In this document: positions 58,014 through 64,000 of the stretch, in pieces | Numbering within the stretch: the stretch's first letter is position 1 | Layout: the number at the start of each line of letters is the position of its first letter | Origin: Polaribacter sp. Hel_I_88 | Lineage (GTDB): Bacteria > Bacteroidota > Bacteroidia > Flavobacteriales > Flavobacteriaceae | Reading direction: 5' to 3' | DNA length: 64,000 nt | Assembly (NCBI RefSeq): GCF_000687935.1 | Contig: NZ_JHZZ01000001.1 | Span: 1,116,001-1,180,000 of the forward strand | Notes under the pieces: generated by a model | Told to the model about the DNA's origin: nothing | Database searches by the model: none | Seen by the model: only the letters and a program-made list of their open reading frames with translations | Position numbers and translations under genes: made by a program

Positions 58014-58628
58014 CTATTCAGTTGCAGTTGCTCCTTCTTCAGTAGCTTCTACATCTTCATCTTCATCATCTTCTACTGCAGTTGCATTACGTGAAGTTCT
58101 TACTTGCACAACTACTGTATTCTCTGGATGCATAAATGTATAATCTTCATTAATTAAAGATTTGATCACTAATTTATGACCAATTTTTAATTTAGAAATG
58201 TCTGCACTTACAAAATCTGGTAAGTTAGCTGGTAATGCTTTTACTTTTAATTTACGGTTTGTAAAACGTAAAGAACCACCATTTAATACTCCTGGAGAAG
58301 TACCAACTAATTTTACAGGAATATTCATTGTAATTTCTTTATCATCAAATAATTGATAAAAATCTACATGTAAGATAGTATCTTTTACTGGGTGAAACTG
58401 AATATCTTGTAAAACCGCGCTTATTTTTTGTCCATCAACATTAAGACTTGCAGTATATACATTTGGAGTATATACCAAGTTTTTAAACGCTTTTTCTTCT
58501 GCTGAAAAGTGTATTGGTGTTTCTCCTCCGTAAATAACGCAAGGAACCATACCAGCATTACGTAAGGCTTTGGTAGCTACCTTGCCCACGCTTTCTCTTT
58601 TTGATCCTTTAATTGTAATTGATTTCAT
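58014..58628 (-). CDS. rplY: 50S ribosomal protein L25/Ctc
   Basis: 204 residues, long CTC-type L25. N-terminal L25 beta domain ([34 protein letters not shown]), C-terminal TL5 domain and an acidic tail rich in Glu/Asp/Ala/Thr ([20 protein letters not shown]). Binds 5S rRNA. Follows prs on the same strand. Confidence 0.95.
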   Translation of the reverse strand: MKSITIKGSKRESVGKVATKALRNAGMVPCVIYGGETPIHFSAEEKAFKNLVYTPNVYTASLNVDGQKISAVLQDIQFHPVKDTILHVDFYQLFDDKEITMNIPVKLVGTSPGVLNGGSLRFTNRKLKVKALPANLPDFVSADISKLKIGHKLVIKSLINEDYTFMHPENTVVVQVRTSRNATAVEDDEDEDVEATEEGATATE

Positions 58629-58692
58629 TACTTTATACTTAATTTAAATTAATTTTTCCATTCTTCTTATTTTATAAAGATAGAGATGAAGT

Positions 58693-59634
58693 TTACATTA
58701 AAAATTGTCCACTTATTGAGGTGTTATCTTGAACTTTGTGCATAACATCAGCGAATAAGGGCGCGCAAGATACAACTTTTATTTTAGAAGTCTCCTTCTT
58801 TAAAGGAATTGTATCTGAAACAATTAACTCTGTTAATGCAGAGTTTTCAATTTTCTCATAAGCGCCTCCAGAAAGTATGGGATGTGTACAAATTGCACGT
58901 ACACTTAAAGCCCCTCTTTCCATCATTAAATTGGCTGCGTGTGCTAATGTTCCTCCAGTATCAATCATGTCATCTACCAAAACAACATTTTTACCTTCAA
59001 CATCTCCAATTAATTCCATATTAGCAATTATGTTGGCTTTTATTCTTTGTTTGTAACAAATTACAACATCAGACATTAAATGTTTTGAATACGCATACGC
59101 TCTTTTAGAACCTCCCATATCTGGAGATGCAATTGTTAAGTTTTCTAAATTTAAGCTTTTTATATAAGGTAAAAATATAGTTGATGCGAATAAGTGATCT
59201 ACTGGTTTTTCAAAAAATCCTTGAATTTGATCTGCATGTAAATCCATGGTCATAATTCTAGTTGCACCTGCTGCTTCTAAAAGTTTTGCAACTAATTTTG
59301 CACCAATAGCAACTCTAGGTTTGTCTTTCCTGTCTTGTCTTGCCCAACCAAAATAAGGCATAACTGCAGTAATATGTCTTGCAGATGCTCTTTTTGCAGC
59401 ATCTAACATTAATAACATTTCCATTAAATTGTCTGCATTTGGGAATGTAGATCCAATAATAAAAACACGTCTTCCTCTTACAGATTCTTCAAAAGCTGGC
59501 TGAAATTCGCCATCGCTAAAATAGGTTGTATCTACTTTACCTAATGTTGTGTTGTATTCTTTGGCAATTTTTTCTGCTAAAACTGTACTTTGTCTACACG
59601 CAAATAACTTTGGTGTAAGTTGATTTTCAGACAT
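58693..59634 (-). CDS. prs: Ribose-phosphate pyrophosphokinase
   Basis: 313-residue PRPP synthetase. GEFQPAFEESVRGRRVFIIG region, VMPYFGWARQDRKDKPRVAI (ATP site), MDLHADQIQGFF and the PRPP loop VLVDDMIDTGGTLAHAA. Supplies PRPP for nucleotide synthesis, including the upp salvage step. Confidence 0.97.
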   Translation of the reverse strand: MSENQLTPKLFACRQSTVLAEKIAKEYNTTLGKVDTTYFSDGEFQPAFEESVRGRRVFIIGSTFPNADNLMEMLLMLDAAKRASARHITAVMPYFGWARQDRKDKPRVAIGAKLVAKLLEAAGATRIMTMDLHADQIQGFFEKPVDHLFASTIFLPYIKSLNLENLTIASPDMGGSKRAYAYSKHLMSDVVICYKQRIKANIIANMELIGDVEGKNVVLVDDMIDTGGTLAHAANLMMERGALSVRAICTHPILSGGAYEKIENSALTELIVSDTIPLKKETSKIKVVSCAPLFADVMHKVQDNTSISGQFLM

Positions 59635-59708
59635 TTGTTTGTTTTTTTGTTGTGTTGTTGTTTTGACTACAAAAGTAGAAATTATTTATTGCGTGTGAAA
59701 TTTATTTT

Positions 59709-59742
59709 TTGACTTTAAAATTAAAAATATTTAGTAAGTTTG
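59709..59742 (+). promoter_or_regulatory. Promoter of tRNA-Leu (TTG-N23-TAAGTTTG)
   Basis: TTG at 59709-59711 and TAAGTTTG at 59735-59742 match the flavobacterial -33/-7 pair; the tRNA begins 76 bases downstream of the -7 box. Confidence 0.5.
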
Positions 59743-59817
59743 CATTCTCAAAAGTTTAGGACTTAAGTTGATTTTTAAATCTATTGAAAATTAAAAATTT
59801 TTTCTAACACTATTGCA

Positions 59818-59899
59818 GCTCAAGTGGCGGAATTGGTAGACGCGCTGGATTCAAAATCCAGTTCTTTCGGGAGTGTGGGTTCGATTCCCACCTTGAGTA
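59818..59899 (+). tRNA. tRNA-Leu (anticodon CAA)
   Basis: 82-nt class II tRNA: acceptor GCTCAAG / CTTGAGT, D arm TGGCGGAATTGGTAGACGCG, anticodon arm CTGGATTCAAAATCCAG with CAA in the loop, a long variable arm (TTCTTTCGGGAGTG), T arm GGGTTCGATTCCC. Discriminator A; no encoded CCA. Confidence 0.95.
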
Positions 59900-59901
59900 C
59901 T

Positions 59902-59935
59902 AAAAACCTATTAATCAATTGATTAATAGGTTTTT
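59902..59935 (+). terminator. Terminator after tRNA-Leu
   Basis: Perfect palindrome AAAAACCTATTAATCAA / TTGATTAATAGGTTTTT with extra T residues. Works both ways, also serving the LysR gene. Confidence 0.9.
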
Positions 59936-59961
59936 TTACCTCTAAAAGGATTCAACTTCTA

Positions 59962-60840
59962 TTAAAGCAATCTCAACACATCATTTAAAATAGGATTTCC
60001 ATTTTTCTGATTCCAAATTACGGAAAGTGTTGTTTTCTGCTGAATTTTATCTAACTCTATAAATTTAATTTTGTAACCTCTTTTTTTTGCTAAAGATTTG
60101 GGAACTATTGAAACTCCAAAACCGTTTTCAACTAATTTAAAAATAGAACTAGAGTGAATAGTGTTATGAGAAACTAAAGGTGTAAAACCACAATCATCAA
60201 AAATTTGCATCACTTTTTCGTAATAAGAAGCACTATATTTTGCATCAAAGAGTATAAAAGATTCATTTTTAAATTCCCCTAAATTTTTATAATTTTCTTG
60301 ATTAGTTTTATGATTTTTTGGAAGAACCAGACAGAAATTCTCTTTTAAAATTGACTTTATTTCTAAATTTCTTGGCACTCTTTCCAAACGCACAAAACCG
60401 ATATCTAAATCAAAAGAAAGCAAATCTTTAATTTGTTTTTGATTATCTATTTCTTTTAAATTGAATAGTATATCTGAATTATTTTTTTCAAATTTTAATA
60501 ACAAATTCGGAATTACATCTTGCATAGCAGAACCCACATACCCAATTTTTAAAGCTCCCTTTTTTCCAGTTTCAAACAATTTTGCATTCTCTAAAGTGTG
60601 AGATAGTGTGTTTAATTGATTTGTAAATTCTTCTTTTAAATATTCACCAACCTTTGTTAAAACAACTCTTCTGTTATGTCTTTCAAATAAAGTGACCCCC
60701 AATTCATCTTCCATCTGTTTAATTTGTCTACTTAAACCTGGTTGAGAAATAAATAATTTTTCGGCTGCTTTTCTAAAATGTAATTCCTCTGCAACTGCTA
60801 AAAAATATTTTAGATGACGTAATTCTATTTGATGCTTCAT
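59962..60840 (-). CDS. LysR-family transcriptional regulator
   Basis: 292 residues from the ATG at 60840 (MKHQIELRHLKYFLAVAEEL). N-terminal winged HTH (FRKAAEKLFISQPGLSRQIK), then the periplasmic-binding-protein-like co-inducer domain (about 90-290). Divergent from hutH with 80 bases between, so it is the likely regulator of histidine use; urocanate or histidine would be the natural ligand (inference). Confidence 0.93.
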   Translation of the reverse strand: MKHQIELRHLKYFLAVAEELHFRKAAEKLFISQPGLSRQIKQMEDELGVTLFERHNRRVVLTKVGEYLKEEFTNQLNTLSHTLENAKLFETGKKGALKIGYVGSAMQDVIPNLLLKFEKNNSDILFNLKEIDNQKQIKDLLSFDLDIGFVRLERVPRNLEIKSILKENFCLVLPKNHKTNQENYKNLGEFKNESFILFDAKYSASYYEKVMQIFDDCGFTPLVSHNTIHSSSIFKLVENGFGVSIVPKSLAKKRGYKIKFIELDKIQQKTTLSVIWNQKNGNPILNDVLRLL

Positions 60841-60890
60841 AATTATCAATATAGATATAAAATGGTATTATAAAGCATTAAAAGTAATGA

Positions 60891-60898
60891 TAAATTTG
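60891..60898 (+). promoter_or_regulatory. -7 box of hutH
   Basis: TAAATTTG fits TAnnTTTG, 23 bases before the ATG. No TTG at -33, as expected for an activator-dependent promoter. The upstream stretch 60852-60885 holds AT-rich partial inverted repeats that may bind the LysR protein. Confidence 0.4.
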
Positions 60899-60920
60899 TA
60901 CTTATACAATTCAACAGAAA

Positions 60921-62414
60921 ATGACATTTAAATACGGAATAGAGCAACTTACACTTCAAAAAGTAAATGACATTGCAAATGGAAATTTACAAGCTATTAT
61001 TAATGATGAAGCTAAAGAAAAAATAATTTCTTGTAGAAAGAAAGTAGAAATGATTACTAAAAACAACAAAGCCGTTTACGGAATCAATACAGGTTTTGGT
61101 CCTTTATGTGATGTGCAGGTTTCTGCAAAAGAAACTAATCTACTTCAAAAAAACTTATTAATTACACATGCAGTTGGTGTTGGAGAAAATATTGATAGTA
61201 AATTATCTAAAATTATGATGATTTGCAAAGTTCATGCACTTTGCCAAGGTTTTTCTGGTGTACGATTAGAATTGATAGAACGTATCATTTACTTCATAGA
61301 AAACGATTTATTGCCAACTGTACCAAAACAAGGCTCTGTTGGTGCTTCTGGAGATTTAGCTCCACTTTCTCATTTATTTTTACCTTTAATTGGAGAGGGT
61401 GATTTTTGGATTGAGAACCAAATTATTCCTGCTAAAAAAGTGTTAGAAAATCATCATTTAAAACCTTTAGAGTTAAAAGCAAAAGAAGGTTTAGGGTTGA
61501 TAAATGGAACGCAATTTATTTTAGCACATACCATTACTGGCTTACTAAAAATGGAGTATTTATTAGATTTAGCAGATATTTCTGGAGCTATGAGTATTGA
61601 AGGTTACAAAGGAAGTGAATCTCCTTTTAGAGAAGAACTACACAAAATAAGACCTTTTAAAGGAAGTTTAAAAGTGGCTGAAAGAATGCGAATGTTATTT
61701 AAAGATTCTCAGAACGTAACATCGCATTTAGATTGTGAGCGTGTACAAGATCCATATTCTATGCGTTGCATTCCACAAGTTCATGGTGCCTCTAGAAATG
61801 CATTTAATCATTTATTAGAATTGGCAGAAATAGAAATGAATTCTGTGACAGACAATCCAATAGTTTTAAGTGAAACTGAAGCAATTTCTGGTGGTAATTT
61901 TCATGGACAACCTTTGGCAATGGCTTTAGATTATTGCTCTATTGCTGCAGCAGAATTAGGTAATATTGCTGATAGACGTTGTTATTTGTTGCTGGAAGGC
62001 AAATATGGTTTACCAAGATTACTTACCAAAAGTGGTGGCTTAAATTCAGGTTTTATGATTCCACAATATACAACTGCAGCTTTGGTTACAGAGAATAAAT
62101 CTTTGTGTTTTCCTCCTTCTGCAGATAGCATTCCAACTTCTTTAGGACAAGAAGATCATGTTTCTATGGGAAGTATTTCTGGGAGACAATTCAATGAAAT
62201 TTTAGGAAATTTAGAAAAAATACTAGCCATTGAGTTGCTATATGCTGCCCAAGCTTTAGAATTTAGAAGACCAAATACATTTTCTAAAATTATTGAAAAA
62301 AATCATAAAATAATAAGAGTAAAAGTTGATAAATTGGAAGAAGATAGATTGTTAAAAGTTGATATTAACAACATGATTCAATTGGTAAAAACTAAAAAAT
62401 TTATTGTAAAGTAA
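60921..62414 (+). CDS. hutH: Histidine ammonia-lyase
   Basis: 497 residues. Forms urocanate and ammonia from histidine. The MIO cofactor triad Ala-Ser-Gly is at 142-144 in GSVGASGDLAPLSH; YGINTGFG near residue 53 and SVTDNPIV in the second half are further signatures. First gene of the hut pair; hutU follows 8 bases downstream. Confidence 0.97.
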   Translation: MTFKYGIEQLTLQKVNDIANGNLQAIINDEAKEKIISCRKKVEMITKNNKAVYGINTGFGPLCDVQVSAKETNLLQKNLLITHAVGVGENIDSKLSKIMMICKVHALCQGFSGVRLELIERIIYFIENDLLPTVPKQGSVGASGDLAPLSHLFLPLIGEGDFWIENQIIPAKKVLENHHLKPLELKAKEGLGLINGTQFILAHTITGLLKMEYLLDLADISGAMSIEGYKGSESPFREELHKIRPFKGSLKVAERMRMLFKDSQNVTSHLDCERVQDPYSMRCIPQVHGASRNAFNHLLELAEIEMNSVTDNPIVLSETEAISGGNFHGQPLAMALDYCSIAAAELGNIADRRCYLLLEGKYGLPRLLTKSGGLNSGFMIPQYTTAALVTENKSLCFPPSADSIPTSLGQEDHVSMGSISGRQFNEILGNLEKILAIELLYAAQALEFRRPNTFSKIIEKNHKIIRVKVDKLEEDRLLKVDINNMIQLVKTKKFIVK

Positions 62415-62422
62415 AATTAGAC

Positions 62423-64000
62423 ATGACATTTAAAGAACAAATCTTACAAGGAATTCCAGATAAATTACCAGCAAAAAAAAGCTATCCAAAAGATGCAAAC
62501 AGTGCTCCAAAAAGGAAAGATATTTTATCAGTAGATGAAAAAAAACTAGCATTAAAAAATGCGTTGCGATATTTCCCTAAAACATGGCATAAAGAACTAG
62601 CTATAGAATTTACGAACGAATTAAAAGAATTTGGCAGAATTTACATGTATAGATTTAAACCAGCTTATAAAATTTATGCAAGAAATATTCAAGATTATCC
62701 TGCAAAAACAACACAAGCAGCAGGAATTATGTTAATGATTCAAAATAATTTAAATCCAGATGTTGCTCAACATCCAGAAGAATTGATCACTTATGGAGGA
62801 AATGGAGCCGTTTTTCAGAATTGGGCACAATATCTTTTAGTGATGCAATATTTAGCAATAATGACAGAAAAGCAAACTTTGCATTTGTATTCTGGTCATC
62901 CAATGGGCTTATTTCCATCCTCTAAAAATGCGCCAAGAGTTGTGGTTACTAATGGAATGACAATTCCAAATTACTCAAAACCAAATGATTGGGAAAAAAT
63001 GAATGCTTTAGGCGTTTCTCAATATGGACAAATGACAGCTGGTTCATTTATGTATATTGGGCCTCAAGGAATTGTGCATGGAACCACAATTACAGTGATG
63101 AACGCATTTCGAAAAATCTTGAAAAAAGATGAAAATCCGAATGGGAAAATATTTTTAACAGCAGGTTTAGGAGGCATGAGTGGTGCACAACCAAAAGCAG
63201 GAAATATTGCTGGTTGTATAACTATTTGCGCAGAAGTAAATCCAAAAGCTGCCACAAAAAGACACGAACAAGGTTGGGTAGATGTTTTAATTGATGATAT
63301 CAATGTTTTAGTTGAAAGAACTGTAGAAGCTCAAAAAAATAACGAAGTTGTTTCCATAGCTTTTATAGGAAATGTAATTGATGTTTGGGAAAAATTTGAT
63401 GAAGAAAATATATTTATCCACATTGGTTCAGACCAAACTTCACTTCACATTCCTTGGACTGGTGGTTATTATCCTGCAGATATATCTTATGAAGAATCTA
63501 ATATTTTAATCAAAGAAAACCCTGAATTATTTAAAGAAAAAGTTCAAGAATCTTTAAGAAGACATGCAAAATCCATCAATAATCACACTAAAAAAGGAAC
63601 GTATTTTTTTGATTATGGAAATGCATTTTTATTAGAATCTTCAAGAGCTGGAGCAGATGTGATGGCTGAAAATAATATCGACTTTAAATACCCTTCTTAT
63701 GTGCAAGATATTTTAGGCCCTATGTGTTTCGATTATGGTTTTGGTCCTTTTAGATGGGTTTGCGCTTCTGGAAAACAAAAAGATTTAGACAAAACTGATG
63801 AAATTGCAGCCAAAGTTTTGAAAAAGTTGATGAAAAAATCGCCCAATGAAATTAAATTGCAAATGCAAGATAATATCACTTGGATCAAAAACGCAAAATC
63901 AAACAAAATGGTGGTGGGTTCTAAAGCAAGAATTTTATATGCAGATTCAGAAGGACGTATTAAAATTGCGAAAGCATTTAATAAAGCCATTAAAAAAGGT
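62423..64000 (+). CDS. hutU: Urocanate hydratase, 5' part (cut by window end)
   Basis: 526 codons are visible, open to the last base. Converts urocanate to imidazolone propionate. NAD-binding TAGLGGMSGAQPKAGNIAGC, YGGNGAVFQNWAQY and SGHPMGLFPSSKNAPRVVVT mark the family. Starts MTFKEQILQGIPDKLPAKKS. About 130 residues are expected beyond the window if it has the long form (near 660 residues). Confidence 0.96.
   Translation, partial: MTFKEQILQGIPDKLPAKKSYPKDANSAPKRKDILSVDEKKLALKNALRYFPKTWHKELAIEFTNELKEFGRIYMYRFKPAYKIYARNIQDYPAKTTQAAGIMLMIQNNLNPDVAQHPEELITYGGNGAVFQNWAQYLLVMQYLAIMTEKQTLHLYSGHPMGLFPSSKNAPRVVVTNGMTIPNYSKPNDWEKMNALGVSQYGQMTAGSFMYIGPQGIVHGTTITVMNAFRKILKKDENPNGKIFLTAGLGGMSGAQPKAGNIAGCITICAEVNPKAATKRHEQGWVDVLIDDINVLVERTVEAQKNNEVVSIAFIGNVIDVWEKFDEENIFIHIGSDQTSLHIPWTGGYYPADISYEESNILIKENPELFKEKVQESLRRHAKSINNHTKKGTYFFDYGNAFLLESSRAGADVMAENNIDFKYPSYVQDILGPMCFDYGFGPFRWVCASGKQKDLDKTDEIAAKVLKKLMKKSPNEIKLQMQDNITWIKNAKSNKMVVGSKARILYADSEGRIKIAKAFNKAIKKG

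Overview
The window is a piece of a low-GC chromosome from the Bacteroidota, family Flavobacteriaceae, most like marine genera such as Polaribacter or Tenacibaculum. The evidence is gene content and style: a TonB receptor with a carboxypeptidase-like N-terminal domain, lipoproteins with a Ser/Asn-Cys lipobox, a TrxB-like ferredoxin-NADP reductase, the YicC-gmk-nadD cluster, -7 boxes of the TAnnTTTG type, AT-rich spacers, and many short extragenic palindromes. It is mostly ordinary housekeeping and catabolic chromosome. I see no prophage, CRISPR array, rRNA operon or integrated conjugative element.

Layout. 1-1.6 kb: 5' end of ileS and a PIN-type toxin-antitoxin pair. 1.8-8 kb: flavin oxidoreductase, TerB/J-domain protein, bacilliredoxin, HD hydrolase, AraC regulator and a divergent secreted protein. 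7.9-8.6 kb: decayed IS3-type element and tRNA-Asn. 8.8-14 kb: 2-oxoglutarate dehydrogenase E1 and E2 genes with an M23 peptidase gene and a structured repeat between them. 14-18.6 kb: small proteins and a PIF1/RecD-like helicase. 18.6-23.2 kb: partial molybdenum-cofactor cluster (moeA, small lipoprotein, moaC, mobA-like fusion, moeB/thiF-rhodanese). 23.2-26.7 kb: membrane MutS-like ATPase and an intact-looking IS5-like element that split a terminator hairpin. 26.7-28.9 kb: membrane-lipid operon (desaturase, plsC, 4-TM protein). 28.9-33.1 kb: TonB receptor plus a six-repeat lipoprotein. 33.3-37.1 kb: pgi, M23 peptidase, DUF3108 protein. 37.2-41.3 kb: aromatic amino-acid catabolism (tryptophan dioxygenase, hppD, hmgA). 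41.6-44 kb: ferritin and small proteins. 44.2-46.8 kb: Fe-S and redox genes (ferredoxin reductase, Nfu, Mrp/ApbC). 47-50.1 kb: alkyltransferase-like protein, trmB, membrane proteins, upp. 50.3-57.1 kb: EamA transporter, yicC, gmk, nadD, M23 peptidase, GH3 protein, 29-residue membrane protein, queD, lipoprotein. 57.2-59.9 kb: pth, L25/Ctc, prs, tRNA-Leu. 60-64 kb: LysR regulator divergent from hutH-hutU (hutU cut by the window end).

Genes working together: sucA and sucB give two of the three 2-oxoglutarate dehydrogenase subunits; hutH/hutU, hppD/hmgA and the tryptophan dioxygenase feed histidine, tyrosine and tryptophan carbon into central metabolism; Mrp/ApbC, Nfu and ferredoxin reductase form an iron-sulfur/redox group.

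The best leads for something undescribed are the TonB receptor with its six-repeat lipoprotein, a palindromic repeat that has become part of the moeA reading frame, the tiny lipoprotein translated between moeA and moaC, the mobA protein with a degenerate MobB-like half, the IS inside a terminator stem, and two copies of a structured repeat that may be the Flavo-1 RNA. All functional statements rest on motif reading by eye; no database search was run.
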